From positions 41,582,429 to 41,646,428 of the forward strand of contig CM067372.1 of NCBI GenBank assembly GCA_034401795.1: DNA of 64,000 bases, in the 5' to 3' direction. The position numbers were made by a program, and so were the translations under genes. This DNA comes from Chaetoderma sp. LZ-2023a (taxonomy: Eukaryota; Mollusca; Caudofoveata; Chaetodermatida; Chaetodermatidae). Shown one piece after another: positions 22,857 through 33,614 of this stretch (the stretch's first letter is position 1; each line of letters starts with the position of its first letter). Under the pieces are notes generated by a model. The model was not told the origin of the DNA. It searched no databases and worked only from the letters and a program-made list of their open reading frames with translations.

Positions 22857-23745
22857 CAGTAGTAGTAGGAGTAGTAGGTGGAGGAGTAGTAGTAGGTGGA
22901 GGAGTAGTAGGTGGAGGAGTAGTAGTAGGCGGAGTAGTAGGTGGAGGAGTAGTAGGTGGAGGAGTAGTAGTAGGTGGAGGAGTAGTAGGTGTAGTAGTAG
23001 TAGTAGGCGGAGTAGTAGGTGGAGGAGTAGTAGTAGTAGACGGCGGCGGAGGAGGAGGAGTAGTAGTAGGAGGCGGAGTAGTTGTAGTAGGCAGAGTAGT
23101 AGTAGTAGTAGTGGTGGGTAGTTGAAGTAGTAGGCGGAGGAGTAGTAGTAGGCGGAGGAGTAGTAGTAGACGGCGGCGGAGGAGGAGTAGTAGTAGGCAG
23201 AGGAGTAGTAGTAGGCAGAGGAGTAGTAGTAGGTGGAGGAGTAGTATTAGTAGGCAGAGGAGTAGTAGTAGGCAGAGGAGTAGTAGTAAGCAGAGGAGTA
23301 GTAGTAGACAGAGGAGTAGTAGTAGGCAGAGGAGTAGCAGTAGGCGGAGGAGTAGTAGTAGGCGGAGGAGTAGTAGTAGGTGGAGGAGTAGTAGTAGGTG
23401 GAGGAGTAGTAGTAGTAGCCAGAGGAGTAGTAGTAGGCAGAGGAGTAGTAGTAAGCAGAGGAGTAGTAGTAGGCAGAGGAGTAGTAGTAGGCAGAGGAGT
23501 AGCAGTAGGCGGAGGAGTAGTAGTAGGCGGAGGAGTAGTAGTAGGCGGAGGAGTAGTAGTAGGCAGAGGAGTAGTAGTAGGCAGAGGAGTAGTAGTAGGC
23601 AGAGGAGTAGTAGTAGGCAGAGGAGTAGTAGTAAGCAGAGGAGTAGTAGTAGGCAGAGGAGTAGTAGTAGGCAGAGGAGTAGCAGTAGGCGGAGGAGTAG
23701 TAGTAGGTGGAGGAGTAGTAGTAGGTGGAGGAGTAGGGGCTGCAG
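22857..23745. repeat. 18-bp minisatellite, about 890 bp
   Basis: Array of GGAGGAGTAGTAGTAGGC-type units with GGC, GGT and AGC variants and some irregular insertions near 23030-23200. The period keeps a minus-strand frame open for 301 codons, reading PPPTTT/PLPTTT repeats after MAQNYTAAP. Mucin-like composition follows from the repeat. No signal peptide, conserved flank or splice context supports a protein. Confidence 0.9.
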
Positions 23746-23761
23746 TATAGTTCTGTGCCAC

Positions 23762-24222
23762 TTTACTGATGGACTATGTACATGGTGACACAGTGGTCAG
23801 TTTCTGGCACATGTACGAGTGATAGATCAACTAGCACACTGGAGCACGTGTGCATGATTCTCTACATAGTGATGCATGAAAGGACATTGTGTGTGATGCG
23901 TACACTCTACATGTGTACATTATATAGAACAGTTTGTTTGGCCTATTTAAAAAAATTCCGGTCAAAATACTTGACTGATGCTACTAAATACATTTACCGG
24001 TATGTCAATGAACTCAATCACTATCATAAGCTTCTTAGTCATAAGTACATTTAAGTATGTGGACTCAAACTCGCCTTAGAAGACCACCTCAGAGGTCACC
24101 AGACAGTGGTCAGAAAAGCCACGTGGTCATCTATGTGAAGCAAGTAATGTAGTGCCATAGGAAATACATTTCAGAGTCACATGATGGTTATTTTTTAAAA
24201 CATTCAGTCAATGACCACAATC
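23762..24222. other. Intergenic, nothing recognised
   Basis: Short ORFs only, with no repeat family identified. Confidence 0.45.
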
Positions 24223-24440
24223 CTTAACCCTTTCAATGACAAAATTACTAAAAAAGTAAATTCTTTACAATGTCTAGCATATTCTATTGAATACTTTGAA
24301 ATTAATAAGCCTGGAATCCATTGCTGCTATTTAGGCATAAGGGAACACTGGCTTCCAGTCATATTAATTTCAAAATATTCAGCAGCTTTCCTGTTTGTTT
24401 ACTTTGAGACACCGGTGATTTAACAGTGAAAGGGTTAAGG
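24223..24440. mobile_element. MITE with CTTAACCCTTTCA ends
   Basis: Terminal inverted repeats CTTAACCCTTTCA and TGAAAGGGTTAAG enclose an inner inverted repeat (TGAAATTAATAAGCCTGGA against TCCAGTCATATTAATTTCA). TTAA tetranucleotides lie at both ends, suggesting a TTAA-targeting family such as piggyBac. Length is about 215 bp, with no coding capacity. Confidence 0.65.
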
Positions 24441-25373
24441 CATAACAATATCTTTACCCTAATAGATACATATAGGTGGTTATATCTGCCTGATTCAAAC
24501 TATTCTGTTCTATTTAAGAGGTACAGATAATTTACATTTGCTTGCATTGTAAAGTATATAAATATATAAAAGCGCTTCGTTCCTGTTCCCTCGTTATCTG
24601 TCTAAATTTAATGAACTGGCACTCGTTCACTGATTGTAACTAGTGTATTTACATTCTTGTTTGTGTAGCCGTGGAGATGTGTCATCGCATCATCACATGA
24701 CGAAGTTATCATTGATGGTCATTTCTTTCACCATATGAGCATCTCCCATTTATTGCGCTCTATCAATCGATGAAGAAGGTTTGTACTCATTTACCTCTCA
24801 GCTATTCTCTTCTATATATTATGCTACTTTTTAAACTTAATTCAAGACTAATTATTGTAATATTTTCATTACCATTAACTATTTTGGTAATAGAATGGAA
24901 TTATTTTCAAAATAATCAACTGCTTTGTTATATGGTTTCCTTGGAATCTAGATAGTGTGATTTCAGTAGTGAAATGTTTATTAAATGGACATTTAATTAT
25001 AGCCACAGTAAAATATGCATAAATGATTATGTAGTTAGACATGTTGCAGCTTTATGTCTAACTTTTATTTATTTGTTTTTCTGTTTGGCTTTTAGCTAGA
25101 ATTATTATATTTAAATACATGTAGACACAATTAAATAGCAAATATTGTTATCCAGGCATATATTCGTTAAATTGCACTGCATAATATTGGCTGAAGATAA
25201 TGTGATACCTATCAGAGCAGTGCAGCTGATACACTTTAATTTGCAATGGTCATTGTGAACAACAACCTTTTCTCAGACAATGTGCATGGCCTGCCTCAAT
25301 GTCATTTCAAATTATAGATAGAAACAAATCATAAACAGACAATTGCTGTTCTTGGTTATTTTTAGCTCGACTT
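24441..25373. other. Intergenic, AT-rich
   Basis: No recognised gene or repeat family; one imperfect inverted repeat near 24880-24925. Confidence 0.45.
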
Positions 25374-25960
25374 TATGAGGTGAAATTAGCTATTGTGATA
25401 CCCTCCGTACCGTCCAGAAATGGTGATGTTGTCATCGTCCAATTTGCATTTAGCAATATCAACTTTTCATGTCTCATGTTTGGTTAATCATACTACAAAA
25501 TTTAGACAAATGCATCCTTATAATGAGAGGTCGTGAGAGAATGATATTGGGGGTCAAAAGATCAATGGTCAAGGTAACCATGACAAAAACAGTTTGCATT
25601 TAGCTCAGCTTAGCAGTTTATATCTCGTGTTTGGTTAAGCATTATACAGGGCCCAAATTGTGATGTGTGGTTCATAATAACAATCCAGCATGACACAATC
25701 TCCTTGGAATCAAAAGGTCATAGGTTAATGTCTGTGTGATAATGACAAAACTTTGGTCTTTACGGTGCTCTATCATTTTGTGTTAAGTTCACTTTAGTGG
25801 TTTAATTCTCATGTTTGGTTAATTGCACTGGACACAAATTTGCTTACTTATTCGCATAAAAATGCTTACTTACAATAAGAGGACATGACCAAATTACATT
25901 GTGATCAAAAGGTCAAAGGTCAATGTCATTATCACCTTTGTAAAGCCATTGTTTTCTTTC
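25374..25960. repeat. Dispersed repeat with ~150-bp subunits (GGTCAAAGGTCAA type)
   Basis: Three to four diverged subunits share TTTAGCTCA, ATCTCATGTTTGGTTAA, an ACAAATT segment, CTTATAATGA and GGTCAAAGGTCAATGTC. A second block of the same family is at 28155-28440 in the first in-window ABCA3-like intron. Confidence 0.6.
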
Positions 25961-25979
25961 AACAGAAGAATTAATGCTT

Positions 25980-26395
25980 TAACCATTTAATGGCCAAGAT
26001 GGCCATAACCCACAGCTACACCGGTTTTGAGGAATGTACATTTGCAAATCGAGAAAAGACTGTCTTTGAAAATTTACTGCAGCAATGCCTGGCTCAATAA
26101 CTGAGCCAGTCATTCCAGTGGTAAATTTGAAAAAATCTCATGGCCTACAAATGAGTATTCACTAATCAGAAACTTTGTGACACATTTTGATCATTAACTC
26201 TTAGCACTCTGATGTCAATATTCTGTCTTTTACTGTGACAATAACAAAGAAATTGTTGTAGATTTTTCAACAATTTTTGCGGACGACGTTGCTGTCTACC
26301 ATCTTCCACCAAATTTGTTGAAAAATGAACAGCAGATCATCTTTTAATTTAATTTGAAAGTGTAACATTTTGACATCAGAGTGGTAAGGGTTAAT
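25980..26395. mobile_element. Palindromic repeat copy followed by a second TTAA-ended MITE
   Basis: The hairpin core at about 26036-26152 belongs to the dispersed palindrome family and is preceded by TAACCATTTAATGGCCA. Next to it, 26204-26395 has ends TTAACTCTTAGCACTCTGATG and CATCAGAGTGGTAAGGGTTAA (matching over about 20 bp with gaps) with TTAA at both outer ends. Confidence 0.6.
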
Positions 26396-26877
26396 GTCAG
26401 AACATTCAACAAAATATGTGTTACTACGTCATGTACAATGTACATAGTACGATTCAAGATTATTTATTTGCTTCTTGCAAAACAATTTAGATACTTTCAA
26501 TACAGGTTGTGTGCCGAAGGCATTGCCTATAATAGTGATGGCGGACACCTAACATTAAACATACATATACAATTACACACACAGCTTAACATAGAATGTG
26601 AGATATGCCTATGAAAGTACCGATTTCAAGTCCTGAGTTAAGTAGACATAGAAAAAGAAAAAAGAACAAACGGTACAATACAGCTATGTTTTTTCCTTTT
26701 AGTTATTGAGATTAGAGATTTGTATTTTGTTGGGGGTGTTAGAAGGAAGTGGATGGGGCCATGCATGCCAATTACCCCAGCTCAACCCGTAGCTTGCTAT
26801 TTAGTGGTAGCACTTGTTGAGGTGCGTCAGTTTGAAACAAGCAGTAGTCACGGTAGCAGAAATAGTGCATTATGATG

Positions 26878-26886
26878 TAGTAGTAC

Positions 26887-26957
<71 letters not shown>
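26878..26957. repeat. AGT trinucleotide microsatellite
   Basis: About 26 TAG/AGT copies, nearly perfect. It produces spurious poly-Val and poly-Thr ORFs on the two strands. Confidence 0.95.
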
Positions 26958-27346
26958 ATGGTGGTGGTAATGGTTGCAGTAGAAGTAGTAGTTGTGGTTG
27001 TTATGATAGTACATATGGCAATGATAATGGAAGTGGTGATTTTGGTTATCATTTTATTATGTAGTGATAGCTGTTTAGTGTGTTATCTAGATCTAGTATG
27101 TATTGAGTATGCTAGTTTTAATTATGTTGATAATCTGTGACTTGCCTATGTCTGTGAGTTTAAGAAGTTTTTGTGTTTTGAACATGTTTTGACCCTTTGT
27201 TGTTTTTGAGAACATTTTATTGCACCTTTTCAGTATGCTATTTCTACATGTAAAGAATTTCTCACTGATCTGTTATTCTGGAAACTCCTTTTGCTGTTTA
27301 GATTATTACTTAAATTATTAACTCATCTGTTTGTCATCTATTTCAG
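26958..27346 (+). other. Intron or upstream sequence of the ABCA3-like gene
   Basis: Ends in a pyrimidine-rich acceptor (CATCTATTTCAG) just before the first coding exon, so a non-coding upstream exon probably exists. I cannot locate that exon or a promoter. Confidence 0.55.
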
Positions 27347-27679
27347 ACAGCATTTGAATGATGGTCTCGCTTAAAGGAAAGCAGTTCCTGTTGTTGCTGT
27401 GGAAAAACTATGTTATTCAGAAAAGACGAATATATCTTACAATCCTGGAGATAGCTTTACCAGCCATTTTCTGTGTAATCCTTATCACGCTGCGTGGGGC
27501 TGTAGAAGCAAAATTTGAACAGAATGGACACAACTGGTCAGAATTCTCTGTCAATCAGCTTCCACCAACATTGTCACAATACTTTATCCCGCAACCAAAA
27601 CTTGCTTACTGCCCTTGCAATGACATTACCAAAAGGCTTCTGCAAAAAGTTGGACAAAGGATAAATATTGATGTTGACG
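27347..27679 (+). CDS. ABCA3: ABCA3-like ABC transporter, first coding exon
   Basis: The exon starts after TTTCAG; translation begins at ATG 27358 (a second ATG follows at once) and runs 322 nt to a G/GTAAGT donor at 27679/27680, phase 1. The encoded start contains KGKQFLLLLWKNYVIQKRR followed by the first membrane segment (about residues 21-41, LTILEIALPAIFCVILITL), the classic opening of subfamily A full transporters: a short cytosolic start, TM1, then a large extracellular loop. These proteins move lipids across membranes using ATP. The nucleotide-binding domains lie outside the window. The ABCA3 type is preferred over ABCA1 by similarity of the later exons; orthology is not established. 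Confidence 0.85.
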
Positions 27680-29483
27680 GTAAGTCAAACAATGGTGGAC
27701 GCTTAACTTACAGCGAAAGATGTTGATGCAAAAATATGACCACAATGGACTTATTAACAATTTAGCTGAACAGATCAGGAAACAACAAATTGTTTATGTT
27801 GTTAGCCTAAGGGGTATACTGTTGAATATTTTAAACTATTGAAATCGCTGCACCACCAAAAGATTCTGCACCACCAAACAGAGTGCCAAAATGCCACCAA
27901 AAAGCATTGCACCACCATAAGCCGCACCAACATGCCCATATTTGTGCTTAACCCAACCCACTTCTTGTCCACCAAAAGCAGCCGACTTTCTGAGCTCAGA
28001 TCATTCAGACTTTTTGTGTCGTAAAGAGAACAAGTGTCAGGAATTCTTAACCCTTAACACTGCTATTAATATTCCATCCTTTACTGTGTCAATATATCAC
28101 AGAAACTGGTGTATATATTTCAAGAATTTTGGTGGAAGTAAAACGAGCTATGCGATACACTGCATGTCGTCCGGCAGCGATGGTGGTGGTGACATCCAAT
28201 TTGCGTTTAGATCAACTCTCCGTGCATGCTTCCTTATAATGACTCGCAAATCACACAATGACCTTGACGTCAGAAGATCAATGGCAAAAATCTTTTTTTT
28301 AAACTAACATTTTCTGTTTAGCTCAACTTTTCTGTTTATATCTCATATTTGGTTAATCATCCTAGACCCAAACTTGGACACATGCCTCCTTATAATGACA
28401 CAGCATCACACAATGATGTTTAGGTCAAAGGTCAATGTCCCTGATGTGCATGTTGATCATCTGTTATTCGTCGTCCCTCAGTAAGCTTTTGTTTAAAAAT
28501 GCTTCTCCTAATTAAGCGCTTGGCGGATTTCAACCTAATTTGGCTGGAAGGATGTTATGGGCGTAGGCTTCAGAATTTGTGTACAGAATTTAGATTGGTG
28601 GGGGGGGGGGGAGGTGGGGTGAGGGTGGAAATCCTAGATTTTATGAAAAATTTACCAAAAATTGTCAAAACGCTACTCCTTATTAACTGCTTGGCGGATT
28701 TCAACTTAATCTGGCTGGAAGGACCCTATGTGGCTAGTCTTCAGAACTTGTATACAGAACTTTGGTTGGTAACGTTTTTTGGGTGAAACCCGTAGATTTT
28801 ATGAAAAATTTACCAGAAATTCTCAAAACTCTACTCATTAACTGCTTGACAGATTTCAACCCTAGTTGGCTGGAAAGACCCTATCACGGTAGGTTAAAAA
28901 ATATCTGTTCACAAATTTTAATATGGTCAATTTTTGTGGGAAAAATCAAATTTTATGAAAAGTTTACCGGAAATTGTCAAAATGCATCTCATCCATAACT
29001 GCTTGGTGGACGTTATCCAAATTTGGCAGTTAAGGATTGTATATTGTTAGGCTCTAGAACTACTATTCAAAATTTGGGTTGTGCGATTTTTTTTTGGTGG
29101 CCATTTGAATTTTGTTTATTTTATTGAAAACGCTACTCATTAGTGGCCTGATTTCAACGTAACTTTGGTGGAATGATTCTATCACAGTAGGCTTCAGCAT
29201 ATCAACTGAGAATTTTGATTGGTCAGTTTCTTTGTTGGCCATCTTTGATATTGATAAAATTACCCATCATGTCTAGCGGTATTTAAATGCAAATGGTTCA
29301 AATGCTAATGGACCAGGTGGACATTACAGGCGCTTGGGCCTCTTGTTGATAAGGGTATTGATAATCCTTCTATATTTATTTTACATGTATGTTTGAAGTC
29401 CAGCTTTATAGTTCATTATAGAATCGTATCTGTCTTCCATCCGTCTATCAACTTCGCTCAAACCTGCACACTCTTTGTTTCAG
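27680..29483 (+). other. ABCA3-like intron 1 (counting in-window coding exons)
   Basis: 1804 bp, GTAAGT to TTTCAG, phase 1. It holds CACCACCAAA-rich sequence (27850-27930), a TTAACCCTTAACACT end near 28050 and two blocks of dispersed repeats described separately. Confidence 0.8.
28155..29347 (+). repeat. Dispersed repeat blocks in intron 1
   Basis: 28155-28440 matches the GGTCAAAGGTCAA family of 25374-25960. 28445-29347 consists of about five ~130-bp subunits (CTGCTTGGCGGATTTCAAC, GGCTGGAAGGACCCTAT, GATTTTATGAAAAATTTACC) and ends with GCAAATGGTTCAAATGCTAA and GGGCCTCTTG, like 1530-2025. Confidence 0.65.
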
Positions 29484-29795
29484 GCTATGGTTTTCCCGAT
29501 GAAGAGACCATGACAAGCTATATCCTCCTGATGAATGGCACATACAATCATCCGCGGGAATTCCTCGGTGGAATTAGCTTCACAGCAGGATTTCCAATCA
29601 CAGAAAATTCTACATCCTTTGAGAAGATTGCGTACAAAATTCGATTGAGTTATTTGCCGCGAAATAAAACATACAGTTTTAAAACAAGAATAATGAACAT
29701 GTTGTTTGGTGACAGTTGGAATACCGATTCTATGTTTCCCATGCTGCAGACACTGAAACCACGGGATGAGTTCGATAAATACGGAGGCACACCAG
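29484..29795 (+). CDS. ABCA3: ABCA3-like ABC transporter, coding exon 2
   Basis: 312 nt from after TTTCAG to CCAG/GTAATT; enters and leaves in phase 1. The junction gives DG-YGFPDEETMTSY, and the exon encodes part of the first extracellular loop with ISFTAGFP and a YKIRLSYLPRN segment. N-glycosylation sequons (NGT, NST, NKT) fit an extracellular location. It joins exon 3 as GGTPG-YYWEGF with no loss of frame. Confidence 0.85.
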
Positions 29796-29805
29796 GTAAT
29801 TTGTG

Positions 29806-30028
29806 ACCCATTTAATGGTCAAACCGGCAAGAAATTGTCTGGTGTGTTCATTTGCATACCAAAAGAAGACGATTTTTGAAAATTTACCACATGAATGGCT
29901 CACTCAATAGCTGAACTAGTCCTTCCAATGGTAAATATTCAAAAATATTCCTTTGTTGATCTGCAAATGGGCACTTTCTATGTGAAAATTGAGATTTTCT
30001 TGACCAAACTTGACCATTAATGGGTTAG
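29806..30028. mobile_element. Palindromic MITE copy (intron 2, first)
   Basis: Outer ends ACCCATTTAATGGTCA and GACCATTAATGGGT are inverted. The inner palindrome (29847-29973) has arms CATTTGCATACCAAAAGAAG and the reverse complement of the family consensus. The centre is TGGCTCACTCAATAGCTGA. Confidence 0.75.
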
Positions 30029-30268
30029 AATAAAGAATTGCTTGTTTTGCCTGAAGTACCAGTGATATTCCTATGAATGTAAAATAAGTCAAGGGCTATG
30101 TTTATACCATTGACTACTTTCTATAGTTCATACAAGCAACAAATTGAATGAGGAGCAGTCTTGAATTTAAAGGTGGTTTTCGATGAATTTAAAGGTGGTT
30201 TTCGATGAAAGATGAACATGTATCCTGAACTCTAAAAGCTTACAGGCACCATGTTCAGAAAGGGCACT

Positions 30269-30471
30269 TAGCCATTTAACACTTTTATCAGCCAAAAATG
30301 GCTTCTACAGAGGTCTTGGGAAATGTCAATTTGCAGACCAAAGAAGAGTATTTTTGAAAATTTACCACTGGAATGACTGGCTCGATAACCCAGTGGGGAA
30401 TTTTCAAAAATAGTCTTTTTGGTCTGCAAATTGACATTTTCTTTGAAAAGATTCACGACTTAAAGGGTTAA
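30269..30471. mobile_element. Palindromic MITE copy (intron 2, second)
   Basis: Outer ends CCATTTAACACTTTT and CTTAAAGGGTTAA. The inner palindrome (30325-30436) has long arms: GTCAATTTGCAGACCAAAGA, ATTTTTGAAAATTTACCACT and their complements. It could fold into an almost continuous hairpin. Confidence 0.78.
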
Positions 30472-30646
30472 TATTCCTTTGAATGTCCGCTGTGTTCAGA
30501 ATACATTCATTGCGTTCTCCAGTCACTCAACACACATGGCTAGTTTCACTGGCTTCCCAAATTCCAGTATTCCACAGAAGCATCTCCCAATCACCGTAAA
30601 AGGCTATAACAATTCTATTCTCCCTACAAATTCTTTACCTTATTAG

Positions 30647-30985
30647 CTCACCTTATCTGAAATATCAGGTAAGCTTATGCCCATCAACTTTTGCTTTAAA
30701 ATGTATGTCCTCATTAACCACTTGGGCCGATTCAGCTAGGCTTGGCTTGAATTAGCATATGGTCATAGGGTTCCGAATCTGTAAGCAGAAATCTGATTGG
30801 TAATTTTTTTGCCAGCGATCTAGGGTTTTCTGAAAATATTTGAAAATATCTTAAAATGTATCTTCTCCCTCAGAACTGACCAGATATTAACTTAGGCCAA
30901 AGTCTGAATGGCTCTACTTATAGGCCATAGACATTTTTGTTGATATGCCAATGTTACAGGTGAGTGATTCACATCTCTTGTTTTT
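30647..30985 (+). repeat. Dispersed repeat copy in intron 2
   Basis: Begins TTAGCTCACCTTATCTGAAA, includes CATCAACTTTTGCTTTAAAA and TTAACCACTTGGGCCGATT, and ends ACAGGTGAGTGATTCACATC then TCTTGTT. Related to 1530-2025 and 28445-29347. Confidence 0.6.
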
Positions 30986-31147
30986 TGGCAGGAAGCCCTA
31001 AACACATCTATAAACTATACCTTAAATCATACAAATATGTGGATTTAGAGCATTAATCATTACAAATTCTGTTTTAATTTTATATATGCCAGAAGTATAA
31101 TGAATTAATTGTAGTGAATAAAGAGTGTTCATATAATTTGTACACAG

Positions 31148-31431
31148 GTTATTATTGGGAAGGCTTTCTGTCTCTGCAGTACCATCTAGACAGGGCAATA
31201 TGGGAAGAGCTGGCTAATGAGACATTCTCCTCATTCTACAAAGATGACCCGCTTTCTGAGATACCCGATATTGCAGTCACTTTGCGACGACATCCATTTC
31301 CACCATATAATGATGATCCATTTATAGTGGTAATTCAGACTCAGTTTCCTATGCTTCTGATGGTCAGCTTTGTCCTCTGTGCCCTCACTATAGCCAAAGA
31401 TGTTGTGCATGAAAAGGAACGCAAGCTTAAG
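31148..31431 (+). CDS. ABCA3: ABCA3-like ABC transporter, coding exon 3
   Basis: 284 nt from after ACACAG to CTTAAG/GTGAGT, entering in phase 1 and leaving in phase 0. It encodes YYWEGFLSLQYHLDRAIWEE, a subfamily-typical stretch of the first extracellular loop, and then RRHPFPPYNDDPF before the second membrane segment (FPMLLMVSFVLCALTIA). It ends in VVHEKERKLK, the cytosolic linker that continues as ESLKMMG in the next exon. This EGF.S.Q..DRAI and KERKLK..MMG signature is the main reason for calling ABCA3-like. Confidence 0.87.
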
Positions 31432-31448
31432 GTGAGTTTTACACAGAC

Positions 31449-31681
31449 TTAACCCTTTAACACTTATATCAGCCCAAAGCACCTGCTACAGTGGTCTTGA
31501 GAAATGTCAGGTTACTGACCAAGAGAAGACTATTTTTGAAAATTTACCACTGGAATGACTCGTTCGATAACTGAGCCAGTTATTCCAGTGCTAAGCTTTC
31601 AAAAATAGTCTTGGTATGCAAATTGACATTTTCTTTGAAAATTTCTTAATTTTCTTGAACAAATTCAAGGCTTAAAGCGTT
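31449..31681. mobile_element. Palindromic MITE copy (intron 3, 5' end)
   Basis: Outer ends TTAACCCTTTAACACTT and CTTAAAGCGTTA; core palindrome 31506-31628 with arms CCAAGAGAAGACTATTTTTG, AAAATTTACCACTGGAATGA and complements. It starts only 17 bp after the exon 3 donor. Confidence 0.78.
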
Positions 31682-32822
31682 ACAAGAATGACCTGACTTT
31701 TAGAATAACCTATGGTACCTCTCTTAAGGAACCACTAGGTTTAGGCTTAGTTCATGGAACTTAGAATACGTGTTGCTCAGTTGTTGCAATGATAATGATG
31801 TTGATGATTGATGACGATACATCACCCAATCAAATTAGTTTCAAAATATTTAACAGCTTACCTGTGTAGTTTTCTGGAAATTGATAGTCAGGGAGTTCAG
31901 AGCTTTATCGATCCCAAGACGGATAAAGTGTGGGTGGAGCTTAGATAGAGATGGGTGCAGCATAGCTAAAACTGGAAAGGTCCATTGTAACCAGTTACCA
32001 AACAGTATAAAAGGAAGTGCCAAACGGAGTACTAACATTCAGATTTTGATCCAAGTAGGATCAGCGTTAGAAACAATAGAAGAGCTCCATGACCAGGTCC
32101 AGAATCTTCCTTTCATGATTAGTCTGGATGCAATATCCAAAATGGCCATTGAGAAAATCTGTTCCCTTTGAATGATGCAATGTATCTTTAGCCAAATGAT
32201 TCAAAATACTAGAACATGATTCCCATCAGATAAAGCCATCCATAAAAAAGATTTTGTTTCCTGCAAACCGGGTGAGAAAAAGACTTCAGTAGGGAGGAGG
32301 TAAATATATGTATATTTTTTAAATTATTAATTTATTTTAAAAAGGTAATAAGTATTTGTTTTTAAGATATTTGAGTAGATGTCAATTAAATATTGTTTTA
32401 ACTGCCAAATTTGCCATGTTTTTTCATGACAAAATTAACAAAAGAGTTTCACATTGCATACAAATGGCATTAAAACACTAATTTGTATAGTTTGACAAAT
32501 GTATGGATGTTTTAACATTTATGCTTGGCATGCTGGGTAGAAACAAAAAAAATGTTTTATACCCAGCCGGGTGAAAAAATTAAATGTCACCCGGGAGATT
32601 TACAGGAAACGAAATTATTTTTTATTTTGACCTAAATCTTCATGAAGGGGCACATTTTGGTTTAAAAAATACCAGTTTTCATTTTTGCAGGAATGAAGTC
32701 GGGATGCCAAACTGTGGGAGAAATTATTTTTTTCAAATTGGTCGCCAAAATTTGTTTTGCTCCAATCGACTTAAAACTTGGTGATCTTATAGGTCATATA
32801 TAGGCGCTATCCCCTGCTACAC
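31682..32822. other. Intron sequence between MITE and LINE
   Basis: AT-rich, with short ORFs only. The part from 31950 is repeated at 41491-42363. Near 32540-32590 is an inverted ACCCAGCCGGGTGA/TCACCCGGG motif. No gene is recognised. Confidence 0.5.
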
Positions 32823-33278
32823 GTGTTAGGCCTCGAAGTAGATCTTGGGTTGGGCGTAGGGGGTGTAACACTTTATCTGGATACCAAGCCAGGTATTTGG
32901 AGTGAGTGGCCAACCATAGCACTAAACAACTCATCTTTCATGACAGTTAATATTATGAATATCCGTCATGGTGCTCGCCGTGTGAGTTCCCACCAGGCAT
33001 GTGTAGCACTGGGCCCCCCAGCCTCGAAGGGGTCCACCCAAGGAGAAAGCGTAGATGTCGCGTGTATCCAAGAAACTCATCTAAATGCCAACAGAAGATT
33101 CTGTATAAGAGGATTTCAGTGCTTCAGATCTGACAGGGATGGAAGACATAAAAAAGGAGTCATAACCCTGGTCCGGAATAACCTAAATGCCATTGAAGTT
33201 CAGAGAGACATGGAAGGACCTGAAATTCTCACAATCAAGATAATTCCAGAGAAACACCCTATCACTGTTGTCAACTAT
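32823..33278 (+). pseudogene. I/Jockey-type LINE, 5' part with endonuclease N-terminus (copy 1)
   Basis: The frame from about 32938 encodes VDVACIQETHL, GFQCFRSDRDGRHKKGVITL and PITVVNY, typical of the apurinic-type endonuclease domain of non-LTR elements (the E of QETHL is a catalytic position). The frame is interrupted exactly by DIRS-C after AAC TAT; it continues after DIRS-C with TAC TGC CCT AAT AAT. The upstream part (GARRVSSHQACVAL...) is not recognisable and may be rearranged. The domain would nick target DNA. Confidence 0.75.
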
Positions 33279-33471
33279 TTTCACTTCAAGAGTATACTTA
33301 CCTCCCTAATACTTTAGATATTGCTAAATATTGGCTTTCACTCAATAAACACTCAGATTTAAAACAGTTAGGTGCCCCTACTGGGCAGGGAGTCAGAGCG
33401 TAGTCTGGCGGATGCCAGCCCCACCACCGCGCATGCGCAGACTAGCACTTCCTCTTTGCTAGATTATTGGC
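33279..33471 (+). repeat. Left ITR of DIRS-C (copy 1)
   Basis: Inverted partner of 40111-40327. It contains the palindrome CGCGCATGCGCA (33428-33439), matching the NRF-1 consensus, and ACTTACCTCCC at 33296, which on the minus strand is a GGTAAGT donor-like motif. The outermost approximately 15 bp of the two ITRs differ from each other, as in other DIRS elements. Confidence 0.9.
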
Positions 33472-33563
33472 AAAGAGAACACACATGGTTTTCAGTCATA
33501 AGCTTTTCTTGCTCATTAACGTTTTTATTGGTGTTATTTTGGAAGTGATAAGACCTGATTTGG

Positions 33564-33614
33564 ATGGCGGGAGGATACACTTCGCCACCGGAGGACGTTG
33601 GACCTTTAAATCAG
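33564..33614 (+). CDS. DIRS-C ORF1, predicted exon 1 (copy 1)
   Basis: Seventeen codons (MAGGYTSPPEDVGPLNQ) ending at CAG before GTGACT. The predicted 762-bp intron (33615-34376) ends in a pyrimidine-rich CCCTGTTTCAG. Phase 0 joins Gln17 to Gly-Pro-Gly-Cys of the Cys module. DIRS-D has the same layout with a 764-bp intron and DIRS-A with a 769-bp intron. The main ORF has no AUG of its own upstream of the module, which supports splicing. Confidence 0.6.

Larger units (their letters stand above)
29796..31147 (+). other. ABCA3-like intron 2
   Basis: 1352 bp, phase 1, GTAATT to ACACAG. It contains two copies of the palindromic MITE (29806-30028 and 30269-30471) and a dispersed-repeat copy (30647-30985) starting TTAGCTCACC. 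Confidence 0.8.

Noticed and set aside
26814..27140. 108-codon poly-Val ORF and its minus-strand poly-Thr partner
   Set aside because: Translation of the AGT microsatellite.
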